From positions 1 to 30,938 of IMG/VR virus record IMGVR_UViG_3300042907_001290: a stretch of 30,938 nucleotides of DNA. The stretch is one strand, 5' to 3'. The position numbers and the translations under genes are program-made. The DNA comes from a virus. Below the pieces are notes generated by a model. That model made no database searches, was not told the origin of the DNA, and worked only from the letters and a program-made list of their open reading frames with translations. Positions 24,220-30,938 of this stretch are shown here, one piece after another (positions within the stretch are counted from its first letter, which is position 1; each line of letters starts with the position of its first letter).

Positions 24220-24228
24220 TTCCGACCC

Positions 24229-25455
24229 ATGACCACCAACCATTTCCAGGGGCCATTCTTGGCAGTTCCGCTTTGGGCGCATGAAATAATACGTGACTCT
24301 GGGCATTCTAGGGACATGCAAGTCCTATTATCTCTTATCGCTCTTATGGAGCGCCGTACCAAAGAAGTTAGTGCTTCCGTACAACAGATTGCTGATTACT
24401 CTGTACTCTCCAAAGAGACTGTCAAGCGTTCCCTTAGGTGGCTAGAAGAGTCAGGTGTGGTTACAATTGGACGCCGTAAAAAGCCGTCAGTGAATGTTTA
24501 TACAATTAACTATGCACCAGCAGATGGGGTCAGCGGTGACCCCATTAGGGCTGTGGATAAGTGGGTAGATAGGGTCACTGGTGACCCTATGATGGGGTCA
24601 GCCGTGACCCCATCAAAACCACGTTTGGCCCATACTGCTTGCGGATTACGTGACTCTTCTATAGAAGTATTAAATATAGATACTAATAAGGTAAAGAAAG
24701 CCGCAAGCGGCCTGGAGGAAGAAATGATCTTAGGTGGAGACCCAGAGGAGGCCGAAGTGGAGGTAGAAACAAAAGTTAAAAAGAAGAGTCAAAGGAACGT
24801 CAACAGTTTGGTCACCCAGTTTATAAGTGACCCACGTACGATTATGAGCCACAGTTATTCTTATAAGGAAATTATTATCTTACGTAAGACCCTTAACACC
24901 CTTAGAGACTCGGGCCTTACGGAGTTCACCGTTTCACAAATGATCAAGCGATTCCTTGACGTTGAGCACTGGCGTAATTCAGAAACACCAGTTTTAGTTT
25001 TTACCAACAAGGCAGTACAGCAAAAACTCATGGACCAAGTTGACACCGAGGTTGTTACAGAAGACCCAGTTCTTGCTTTGATGATGAGCGACTTTGAACG
25101 TGTCGGCATTAATTTGCCGTGGGATTATACAAACGATCAATTACTAAAGCGTGAAGTTATTCGTCATGGCATTGACATCTGCTACCGCTACCCTGAAGTT
25201 GTGGCAGAACTAATTAAAATCCACAATGGTGTACCAAGTACAAACTTTACTGCAACCTTGCGTGCGCTAAACTCTCTTGTAAGAGTTTTATCGGGCGAAG
25301 AAGATGGTGACTTAACCGAACTTCACGCTGCGGTGTCTTCTGTGAGTCTTCCACCAGAACTACACAAAACTTCAAAGAAAGACCTGCGCCCTGCGGCAGG
25401 GTCTCTACTTGAAGCCGTGTACAACTATCGGAGGAGTACCCATGGACGAAAGTGA
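24229..25455 (+). CDS. Replication initiator-like protein with winged helix and internal origin
   Basis: A 408-residue protein. Residues 31-94 form a winged helix (LSLIALMERRTKEVSASVQQIAD, then LSKETVKRSLRWLEESGVV, a 'iA..s.lS..TvkRslr.Le..G.v' pattern), ending in a basic wing. Residues 99-200 are a low-complexity linker encoded by the candidate origin; the rest is helical, with acidic patches, and ends in a basic tail. This order (DNA-binding domain, origin-encoding linker, C-terminal partner domain) matches lambda O-type initiators, and the downstream loader, helicase and primase genes agree. A GTG at 24211 is in frame but would lie within the promoter; ATG at 24229 is preferred and has no ribosome site. 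A general transcriptional regulator is the alternative. Confidence 0.72.
   Translation: MTTNHFQGPFLAVPLWAHEIIRDSGHSRDMQVLLSLIALMERRTKEVSASVQQIADYSVLSKETVKRSLRWLEESGVVTIGRRKKPSVNVYTINYAPADGVSGDPIRAVDKWVDRVTGDPMMGSAVTPSKPRLAHTACGLRDSSIEVLNIDTNKVKKAASGLEEEMILGGDPEEAEVEVETKVKKKSQRNVNSLVTQFISDPRTIMSHSYSYKEIIILRKTLNTLRDSGLTEFTVSQMIKRFLDVEHWRNSETPVLVFTNKAVQQKLMDQVDTEVVTEDPVLALMMSDFERVGINLPWDYTNDQLLKREVIRHGIDICYRYPEVVAELIKIHNGVPSTNFTATLRALNSLVRVLSGEEDGDLTELHAAVSSVSLPPELHKTSKKDLRPAAGSLLEAVYNYRRSTHGRK
24524..24545. repeat. Origin dyad repeat 1
   Basis: ATGGGGTCA and TGACCCCAT, two perfect 9-base arms around GCGG. Centre at 24534.5. Confidence 0.75.
24552..24560 (-). promoter_or_regulatory. Perfect DnaA box
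   Basis: TGTGGATAA on the plus strand is TTATCCACA on the minus strand, an exact match to the consensus high-affinity DnaA box. It occupies the place where a further dyad repeat would be expected from the spacing. Confidence 0.7.
24569..24590. repeat. Origin dyad repeat 2
   Basis: ATAGGGTCAC and GTGACCCTAT, two perfect 10-base arms around TG. Centre at 24579.5, 45 bases from repeat 1. Confidence 0.75.
24591..24614. repeat. Origin dyad repeat 3
   Basis: GATGGGGTCA and TGACCCCATC, two perfect 10-base arms around GCCG. It directly abuts repeat 2; centre at 24602.5, 23 bases from repeat 2. Confidence 0.75.
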
Positions 25456-25798
25456 ACCTATGTATGTTTTTGAGAACATAAACGACATTTTGATCTTTGC
25501 TCAATGGGTGCATGAGAACTTTGAATCCCCCGAAGAGTACGAAGGCTGGTTTGAGCACTCCCTTGACTCAGCAGTTCCTTCAGAAGTTTTTTGTACTCGC
25601 CCACAAAAGAAAGTGGAAAAGATGCATGTCTGTGTAGAGTGCAAAGCCCAGTTCACAACAAAGTCAGGATTAAGCGTTCATCAAAATGTTGTTCACACAC
25701 GCAAGTTGGATAACGCAGAATTCTGGGACATAATCAAGACCACTTACAACGATCACAACGAGGACCACAATGAGCCAAACATTTCAGACACCGACTGA
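25442..25798 (+). CDS. C2H2 zinc-finger protein
   Basis: A 118-residue acidic protein. ATG at 25442 has a strong GGAGGAG site; the open frame extends a little further upstream but only within the initiator gene. It overlaps the initiator end by 14 bases. One classical C2H2 finger is visible, with C64, C67, H80 and H85 (C-x2-C-x12-H-x4-H) and the hydrophobic residues expected between them (F71, L77). The remainder is acidic helical sequence without known domains. It may be a replication accessory factor or transcription regulator. It overlaps the loader gene by 29 bases, so it is tied to the replication operon. Confidence 0.82.
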   Translation: MDESEPMYVFENINDILIFAQWVHENFESPEEYEGWFEHSLDSAVPSEVFCTRPQKKVEKMHVCVECKAQFTTKSGLSVHQNVVHTRKLDNAEFWDIIKTTYNDHNEDHNEPNISDTD

Positions 25799-26354
25799 TT
25801 GGAAGTCAGCAGCTTGGTGGCGTAACCGTTCTCCAGAAGAACGTGTATTTCATTCTAAAATACCTCGCAGATTCGCTGACTGCGAAGATATCACTAACCC
25901 AAAGATTGCAAAATGGGTTATGGATTACAAACAAGGCGACAGCATTCTCATTCAGGGAAAGCCAGGAACTGGCAAATCAACAATGGCCCAGGCTGTACTT
26001 AGGGCGCTTGTTTTAGATAACCCTCTGTCAGGTCGCTTTGTCACATCCGATAGGTACATTGAGATGCTCAAAGACCAGTTTGATAACGACAACCTTCTTC
26101 CAGAGATGTACTCAAGTCCATACTTGATTAAATACATCCAGGGGGTCTTTGACATTGTTGTCCTTGATGGTGTTGGCCAAGAACGTGAAACAGAATTCTC
26201 AATCCATGAAATTGGTAGTTTGATTCGGCGTCGTCACGAAGACATGCGCACGACAATCATTACAACAACTCTTGGAGTCTCTGACTTTACACGTCGCTAC
26301 GGTGACCGTGTTAAAAGTGCCGTGCTTGACATGGTGGAAGTCAAGGTTGTGTGA
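25770..26354 (+). CDS. DnaC-like helicase loader (AAA+ ATPase)
   Basis: A 194-residue ATPase. Walker A is GKPGTGKST (residues 63-71), Walker B DIVVLDGVG (128-136, D133). Sensor-1-like TTIITTTLG and a closing YGDRVKSAVLDM segment with the expected arginine resemble DnaC/IstB proteins. It would load the DnaB-like helicase onto the opened origin. It lies three genes after the initiator and directly before the helicase pair, with overlaps on both sides (29 bases and TGATG). Slightly shorter than DnaC (about 245 residues), with a reduced N-terminal helicase-binding part. Confidence 0.85.
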   Translation: MSQTFQTPTDWKSAAWWRNRSPEERVFHSKIPRRFADCEDITNPKIAKWVMDYKQGDSILIQGKPGTGKSTMAQAVLRALVLDNPLSGRFVTSDRYIEMLKDQFDNDNLLPEMYSSPYLIKYIQGVFDIVVLDGVGQERETEFSIHEIGSLIRRRHEDMRTTIITTTLGVSDFTRRYGDRVKSAVLDMVEVKVV

Positions 26355-26794
26355 TGGAGGCTGGAGACATTGGAGTTGGCTCACGCATTGGGCAAGCATG
26401 TGTTTTTGAGGGCGTACTAGCATCACCACCTGTAGGTGTTGCACTTGTTAAAGAGAAGTACCACATTCGCCGTGGCTCTTGGGACGATGCATTAAAGCTT
26501 TGGACACCTAACGAACTTCCACTGAAGTCTTTAATTGACTCATCCGAAAGGATGGGTATTGCTACCGACATCATCACATTCCTTGACGCAGACGCAGTTG
26601 AACCGATGTACAGGTGGCTTGTAAGAAAAGGAATACACCTAGCGGTAGTTCACTATGACACACCCGAACTGTACGCTGAAGACCTTAAGTACAATCGTGG
26701 CGTAAAGGTTGTCTACACACCCAACAAAGAAATTGCTTACACACTTGGCATGCGAGCCACAGTAGTTAGCCCTAAATCTGCCTGGAGACTCTGA
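26354..26794 (+). CDS. Hypothetical protein in the replication operon
   Basis: A 146-residue protein starting one base inside the stop of the loader gene (TGATG); a GTG directly before gives the same product with one more residue. It has alternating strands and helices (SLIDSSERMGIATDIITFLDAD, HLAVVHYDTPELYAEDL, VKVVYTPNKEIAYTLGMRATVVSP) and could be a small Rossmann- or HAD-like fold, though no catalytic motif is clear. It sits between the helicase loader and helicase genes and also overlaps the helicase start (TGATG), so a replication role, perhaps as a mediator or a nuclease, is inferred from position only. Confidence 0.7.
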   Translation: MEAGDIGVGSRIGQACVFEGVLASPPVGVALVKEKYHIRRGSWDDALKLWTPNELPLKSLIDSSERMGIATDIITFLDADAVEPMYRWLVRKGIHLAVVHYDTPELYAEDLKYNRGVKVVYTPNKEIAYTLGMRATVVSPKSAWRL

Positions 26795-28047
26795 TGGCAT
26801 CTAGCGAACTTTACTTAGTTTCAAAAATCATTCTTGAAAAAGAAACAAACATACCTATTCGTGCTGGACTAAAGCCAGACCACCTAACTGGTGAATGGCA
26901 GGGAGTGTGGCAATGGATTTTAGAGTTCCAACGTGCACACGGTTCTGTACCTACTGAGCGCGTGTTCATGCAACAGTTTGGTGGAATCACCTTGCATGAC
27001 GTTAAGGACGAACCATTCTCAAGATTGCTTGATGAAATCTTTGATGCTTACCGTAAGCGTTGCATGTTGGACGCCCTACAGCCAGCAATCAATGCACTTA
27101 ACGATGATGACATTGACAAAGCAATGTCAACACTTGCATCAGGTTTGCAGAAAGCAAGTGTTGAAGCTTCTAGGTTGCGTGACGTAGACATTATTCAAAA
27201 CTACGAAAACCGTCTTAACCGCTATGAAGAGATGCGCCTACAACCAAACGCACTACGCGGAATCCCTACAGGATTTCATGGTCTTGACAAGATCACGCAT
27301 GGCCTACGCCCACAGCAGTTCATTGTCTTTGCAGGTGAGCCTAAGCGTGGTAAATCTTTGTTTGCTTTGATCGTTGCTAACTCAGCGCACATCTACGGCA
27401 AGCGCCCTCTCTTCGTGTCCTTTGAAATGAGTATTGAAGAACAGGAGGCTCGCTACGACGCTTTGATTGCAAAAGTACCGTATGGCCGAATCCTTGCTGG
27501 AGATCTCACGAACAAGGACATGGAGAAAATTCGTAAAGCATTATCCATCCGCAAGCACATGCAACCGTTTGTGTTCAGTGAGGACACCGCTTCTCTAACA
27601 ACTGTTAGCGGGCTTGCTGGAAAAGTACAAGAGTATCAACCGGACCTGCTAGTCGTGGACGGCGTGTACTTAATGGATGACGAAGAGGGCGAAGCAAAAG
27701 GTTCACCTCAAGCACTCACCAATATCACTCGTTCACTAAAACGACTTGCACAAAGGTTTGACATCCCTGTAGTTGCCACAACCCAAGTACTGTCTTGGAA
27801 ACTAGGGAACAAGAAGACGCGTGCAGTAACAGCAGACGCAATTGGTTACACCTCCTCATTCGCTCAAGACGCCGACTTAATCCTTGGTGTTGAGCGCAAC
27901 CCAGACATGGATGACCAAGCAATCATCAGAGTCGTACTTGCAAGGTCTTCGCCAAATGGTGAAGTACACATCAAGTGGGATTGGACAACAATGGAGTTTG
28001 AGGAGGTATACGAGAATGGCGCAGACTTCGACCCCTCTTTCGACTGA
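26794..28047 (+). CDS. DnaB-like replicative helicase
   Basis: A 417-residue hexameric-type helicase. Residues 1-120 form a helical N-terminal domain; residues 160-410 are RecA-like, starting at IPTGFHGLDKITHGLRP. Walker A is GEPKRGKS (residues 181-188), followed by the H1a-like PLFVSFEMS; Walker B is LLVVDGVYL with D289, and the H3 region QRFDIPVVATTQVL carries the conserved glutamine. It unwinds the fork 5' to 3' and recruits the primase encoded next. The start is coupled to the previous gene, with GGAG upstream. The primase start overlaps its last 32 bases. Confidence 0.93.
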   Translation: MASSELYLVSKIILEKETNIPIRAGLKPDHLTGEWQGVWQWILEFQRAHGSVPTERVFMQQFGGITLHDVKDEPFSRLLDEIFDAYRKRCMLDALQPAINALNDDDIDKAMSTLASGLQKASVEASRLRDVDIIQNYENRLNRYEEMRLQPNALRGIPTGFHGLDKITHGLRPQQFIVFAGEPKRGKSLFALIVANSAHIYGKRPLFVSFEMSIEEQEARYDALIAKVPYGRILAGDLTNKDMEKIRKALSIRKHMQPFVFSEDTASLTTVSGLAGKVQEYQPDLLVVDGVYLMDDEEGEAKGSPQALTNITRSLKRLAQRFDIPVVATTQVLSWKLGNKKTRAVTADAIGYTSSFAQDADLILGVERNPDMDDQAIIRVVLARSSPNGEVHIKWDWTTMEFEEVYENGADFDPSFD

Positions 28048-28933
28048 TGTTGCTCTAATCCTTGAAACAGCAGGAGTAGAGATATCTAAGATTGGTGACA
28101 GGGAAATTACAGGCAAGTGCCCAGTCCACATCCACACAACTGGCCGTGCTGACAACTCTCCGTCATGGAGCATTAATTCCTCTAGTGGTTTATGGATCTG
28201 CTTCTCGTGTGGCGCCCGTGGAACCTTGTCGTCATTGCTCTACCAGCTAATTGGTGATAGCTCCATATCGGCACAGCAGTTTCTTATTAATGCTGGAATG
28301 CAGCGGTTGACAGATGGGCCAAAGCCACTTGAACTAACTCCACTTGTAAACCCAGATGCGTTTTTAAAGTTTGATCGTGTATCTGATAAGCGTTGTTTAT
28401 CTAAGAACTTAAACCCAGAACTGGTTTACAGGCATGGTGTTAGGTGGAACACATCTAATAAGACATGGGCCTTGCCGATTATTTCAGCTACTGGGCAACT
28501 CAAAGGCTGGCAGGAGAAAAAACCAGGATGGGTTCGCAACTTTCCTGTTGGTGTAGAAAAGGGCAAAACCCTGTTTGGCATTGAAAGGTTCCGTGGACGA
28601 ACAGCCGTTCTGGTAGAGTCTCCTTTAGACATTGTTAGGTTTGCAGATGTCTTTTTTAAACCAAGTGCTCTAGCTTCATTTGGTGCACAAGTTAGTAGGG
28701 CTCAAATGGATTTACTTTTACATGTTGCTGATTCAGTTGTTGTTGCAATGGACAACGACCAGGCAGGTGTTGAATCAAGCAAGAAGCTTTACAAATTTAT
28801 GGGCACCCCTCGCAAAGGCATTAAGTGGTGGAACTACAGCAACACCGAAGCTAAAGATATAGGCGACATGACAGACGAAGAGATTGAAGAAGGGCTACTA
28901 ACAGCAACAGTAGTACCTCCCTGGATTGGCTAA
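28016..28933 (+). CDS. DnaG-like primase with CHC2 zinc finger and TOPRIM domain
   Basis: A 305-residue primase. ATG at 28016 has a near-perfect AGGAGGT site 8-9 bases upstream, inside the helicase gene; starts further upstream in frame lack one. The zinc finger has C35, H38, C62 and C65. The TOPRIM domain shows AVLVESPLDIVRFADVF with E201 and VVVAMDNDQAG with D246 and D248, the metal-binding residues. It makes RNA primers for fork synthesis. It is about half the length of bacterial DnaG, lacking the C-terminal helicase-binding domain; contact with the helicase may be provided otherwise. TAATG overlap joins it to the next gene. Confidence 0.92.
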   Translation: MAQTSTPLSTDVALILETAGVEISKIGDREITGKCPVHIHTTGRADNSPSWSINSSSGLWICFSCGARGTLSSLLYQLIGDSSISAQQFLINAGMQRLTDGPKPLELTPLVNPDAFLKFDRVSDKRCLSKNLNPELVYRHGVRWNTSNKTWALPIISATGQLKGWQEKKPGWVRNFPVGVEKGKTLFGIERFRGRTAVLVESPLDIVRFADVFFKPSALASFGAQVSRAQMDLLLHVADSVVVAMDNDQAGVESSKKLYKFMGTPRKGIKWWNYSNTEAKDIGDMTDEEIEEGLLTATVVPPWIG

Positions 28934-30480
28934 TGTTTAACGGAAAGCTTTACCCATATCAAGAAGAATCAGTTGATCGTATGGTTGACCGTGGCCAGAT
29001 GCTCTTAGGTCTTGTTATGGGCGCAGGTAAGACAGTCACAACTATCGCTTGCATTGAGCAGCTCATGGAAGCTAACGAAGTTGAAAAGTGCCTAGTCATA
29101 GTTCCGTCATCCCTCAAGTACCAGTGGAAACGCGAGATTGAACGTTTCACAAACTCACGAGTCATTGTCATTGATGGTACGCCCAAGGCCAGGGAAAAGG
29201 CATGGAGAGCAACCCTCTCAGCTAAGTACATTATTGTTAACCCTGAGACACTTATACGAGATTCGTCTCACTGTCTTAAAGTCAACTTCCAATCAGTTGT
29301 TGTTGACGAAGCAACAATCATTAAGTCCAGGGTCAGCAAACGCTCAAAGATGATTAAAAAGATTGGCAAAAGGGTGCATTATAGGTTTGCTCTAACTGGT
29401 CAGCCAATTGAAAACAGGCCAGAAGAGTTGTTCTCAATTATGGAGTTTGTTGACCCAGATGTACTTGGTCGGTTTGACCTGTTTGACAGGACGTTTATTG
29501 TTAGGGACCACTACGGTAAAGCAACTAGGTACAGGAACTTAAAATCTTTGCACGAGTCAATGAGCGAATGTATGGTTCGTAAAACACGCGAGGACATCGC
29601 AGACCAACTGCCAAACATTATTCACCAAACCATCCCAGTTCCTTTTGATGCGGCAGGGGCCAGCCTTTACAGAACCATATCAACTGACCTTCTTAATGAA
29701 CTTCAAAAGGTTCTTAATACCCATGGTGCTGGGTTTAACTTGTGGAAACACTATAACGACCCAGCTTCTAATGAGGCCCAAGGTCAGATTATGTCTCGCC
29801 TAACCGTTTTGCGGATGTTATGCGATAACCCCCATTTAGTAACAAGGTCAGCTGCAGCATACGCCGACCCCAACAGACCTAACCAAGGCAGTGCTTATGC
29901 AGACGCAATTACTAAAAAAGGTTTTGTAACACCAAACCTTGGTTCTCCAAAACTAGATGCCGTGATGGATTACATCACTCAAGTCCTTGATGAAGACCCA
30001 AAAAACAAGGTAGTTCTTTTTTCATTTTTTAAAGAAAACTTAAAGCTTTTAAAAGCAGCGACTGCCCGCATCACTAACAGTGTTCTTTTTACAGGGGACA
30101 TGTCATCAGAAGAGAAAGACCAAGCTAAGCAACAATTCTCCAATGACCCTAACACTCGGCTCTTCTTATCATCAGACGCTGGTGGTTACGGTGTTGACCT
30201 ACCTATGGCCAACTACTTAATCTCTTATGACCTTCCCTGGAGTAGTGGAAAGCTTGAACAAAGAGAAGCTCGTATCATTAGGTTGTCTTCTCAGTTCTCT
30301 CATGTTACGATTGCCACGTTCGTCATGCAAGGTTCCATTGAAGAAAGACAATACGAGATGCTTCAGCAGAAGCGTTCAATCAATGAAGCTTTCGTTGACG
30401 GAAAACATCACGACATTCGTGGTGGATTTGACATCATGTTAGGTAGTCTTACGTCCTTCCTAAGAGAATCACAGGTTTAA
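28933..30480 (+). CDS. SNF2-type DNA helicase/translocase
   Basis: A 515-residue superfamily 2 ATPase. Motif Q-like LYPYQEESVDRM, motif I GLVMGAGKT (29-34 region), motif II VVVDEATIIKS (DEAT, 125-128), motif III LTGQPIEN (154-161), motif V GGYGVDLPMANYLISYDLPW, and motif VI QREARIIRLSSQ (about 445) are all in order. SNF2-like proteins move along duplex DNA and can remodel protein-DNA complexes or branched intermediates; T4 UvsW and other phage helicases do related jobs in recombination and replication restart. It directly follows the primase (TAATG), so it belongs to the replication operon. Confidence 0.92.
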   Translation: MFNGKLYPYQEESVDRMVDRGQMLLGLVMGAGKTVTTIACIEQLMEANEVEKCLVIVPSSLKYQWKREIERFTNSRVIVIDGTPKAREKAWRATLSAKYIIVNPETLIRDSSHCLKVNFQSVVVDEATIIKSRVSKRSKMIKKIGKRVHYRFALTGQPIENRPEELFSIMEFVDPDVLGRFDLFDRTFIVRDHYGKATRYRNLKSLHESMSECMVRKTREDIADQLPNIIHQTIPVPFDAAGASLYRTISTDLLNELQKVLNTHGAGFNLWKHYNDPASNEAQGQIMSRLTVLRMLCDNPHLVTRSAAAYADPNRPNQGSAYADAITKKGFVTPNLGSPKLDAVMDYITQVLDEDPKNKVVLFSFFKENLKLLKAATARITNSVLFTGDMSSEEKDQAKQQFSNDPNTRLFLSSDAGGYGVDLPMANYLISYDLPWSSGKLEQREARIIRLSSQFSHVTIATFVMQGSIEERQYEMLQQKRSINEAFVDGKHHDIRGGFDIMLGSLTSFLRESQV

Positions 30481-30481
30481 A

Positions 30482-30904
30482 ATGTCAGACAAAGTTGATA
30501 AAGACACTATTAGTCGGTTAATTGAGGAATACAAAAACTCAAGGCACATGGCAGACAAAGTTCAAGCACGAGTTGATGAGTTTAAAAAAGAACTAACTCG
30601 TTTAGTAAAAGCACATGGCAAACCTGACGACAAAGGCCACCTATGGCTCCCTGGTTTAGAGAATCAGGTAAAGCATGAACGTCGCGTAAGCAAATCCTTT
30701 GATCTTCAGTCCGCAAAAGAATGGGCTAAAGAAATTGGAATTTGGGATGAAGTCAAAGAGGTAGTTGAAACTACCAGCGAAGACCAGATCTTAAAGTACG
30801 TGTGGTCACACCCAGAGCACGAGTCTACACTTGCCTCTTTCTATAGCGAGAAAGAGTCATGGGCATTTAAAGTAGTTGAGCAAAAGAGTTATGACGATGA
30901 GTAA
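30482..30904 (+). CDS. Hypothetical protein of the replication operon
   Basis: A 140-residue charged protein two bases after the helicase stop, with only a weak AGG upstream. The first 60 residues form a long amphipathic helix rich in Lys, Glu and Asp (SRLIEEYKNSRHMADKVQARV), then a short beta hairpin (GHLWLPGLENQVKHERR) and a second helical region. It resembles small phage proteins that accompany helicases or nucleases, but no family is recognised. Tight spacing suggests coordinated expression. Confidence 0.75.
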   Translation: MSDKVDKDTISRLIEEYKNSRHMADKVQARVDEFKKELTRLVKAHGKPDDKGHLWLPGLENQVKHERRVSKSFDLQSAKEWAKEIGIWDEVKEVVETTSEDQILKYVWSHPEHESTLASFYSEKESWAFKVVEQKSYDDE

Positions 30905-30938
30905 TCTGTACAATCCATACACAAAGCCAAAAAAAGAA
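30897..30938 (+). CDS. Start of a further gene (3' end outside window)
   Basis: An ORF opens at ATG 30897, overlapping the stop of the previous gene, and runs to the edge with 14 residues, MSNLYNPYTKPKKE. AAAGAG lies about 10 bases before it. An ATG at 30891 in the same frame is an alternative. Too little is visible to name it; the overlap with an operon gene supports its being real. Confidence 0.55.
   Translation, partial: MSNLYNPYTKPKKE

Larger units (their letters stand above)
24047..24228. other. Divergent intergenic control region
   Basis: A 182-base non-coding stretch between the leftward Dps operon and the rightward replication genes. It holds the inverted repeat at 24063-24111, candidate promoters for both directions, and a GGGGTCA half-site like those in the origin. 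No ORF with a credible start lies in it. Several AT-rich tracts (for example around 24170-24182) could be additional promoter elements. Confidence 0.7.
24524..24700. other. Candidate replication origin inside the initiator gene
   Basis: Three perfect dyad repeats with core GGGTCA-N4-TGACCC (24524-24545, 24569-24590, 24591-24614), a perfect DnaA box in the gap between the first two, then, after 41 bases, a tract from 24656 to about 24697 that is close to 80% A+T by my count and includes an AGTAT/ATACT inverted repeat. Iterons plus DnaA box plus AT-rich unwinding element is the classic origin layout. The protein region encoded is linker, as in lambda O. Confidence 0.7.

Noticed and set aside
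24524-24614. Dyad repeats as transcription terminators
   Set aside because: They lie inside a coding region, lack T-runs, share a common core and have regular spacing, which fits protein-binding sites better.
24700-24711. GCCGC-AA-GCGGC palindrome after the AT-rich tract
   Set aside because: Arms are only five bases with a two-base loop, it lies in coding sequence, and it is not related to the dyad repeats, so it was not listed as a separate site.
1-30938. tRNA genes or CRISPR arrays
   Set aside because: No cloverleaf-like segment or regularly spaced direct repeats were seen, and nearly all bases are taken by tightly packed genes. A dedicated search was not possible here.

Overview
This window is part of the genome of a tailed double-stranded DNA phage with a contractile tail (myovirus morphology, class Caudoviricetes). 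The sheath, tube, hub, spike, gp25-like, J-like and I-like baseplate genes and a SNF2/DnaB/DnaG replication block identify it. The host cannot be read from the sequence. By eye the base composition is moderately AT-rich. The lysin domains in the tape measure, GTG/TTG starts and one apparently leaderless gene would suit a low-GC actinobacterium, but that is inference. No integrase, tRNA, CRISPR array or insertion sequence was seen. The terminase and the front of the portal lie outside the left edge.

Layout. (1) 2-2707, head: 3' end of the portal gene, scaffold, major capsid protein, then a strong hairpin. (2) 2792-7042, connector region: a small protein, a collar-domain tail fibre in an unusual place, a 47-aa ORF, two neck proteins, a tail-completion candidate and a tail-terminator candidate. 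(3) 7042-21439, contractile tail and baseplate: sheath, tube, a tail assembly chaperone with a likely programmed +1 (or -2) frameshift, a tape measure with two wall-degrading domains, tube initiator, LysM protein, hub, spike, gp25-like, J-like, and an I-like protein with a nested carbohydrate-binding module. (4) 21439-22433: a holin-like membrane protein and a protein of unknown function, ended by a bidirectional terminator. (5) 22510-24046, minus strand: a compact operon with a Dps-type ferritin, a methyltransferase and three very small lysine-rich proteins. (6) 24229-30938, plus strand, replication: winged-helix initiator, C2H2 zinc-finger protein, DnaC-like loader, unknown protein, DnaB-like helicase, DnaG-like primase, SNF2-like helicase, unknown protein, and the start of another gene.

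The strongest unexpected signal is inside the initiator gene. Three perfect dyad repeats of about 22 bp share the core GGGTCA-N4-TGACCC, their centres are 45 and 23 bp apart, and a perfect DnaA box (TTATCCACA on the minus strand) lies between the first two. An AT-rich tract follows. This matches the architecture of the lambda O gene, where the origin lies within the initiator gene, and it sits directly upstream of the loader, helicase and primase genes. Other notable signals are the domain-within-domain insertion in the baseplate/receptor protein, the chaperone frameshift, and the Dps/lysine-rich protein operon, which may act on DNA or the nucleoid.

Genes are packed tightly, with many TAATG, TGATG or ATGA overlaps that imply translational coupling. 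The only sizeable non-coding stretch is 24047-24228, the divergent promoter region.
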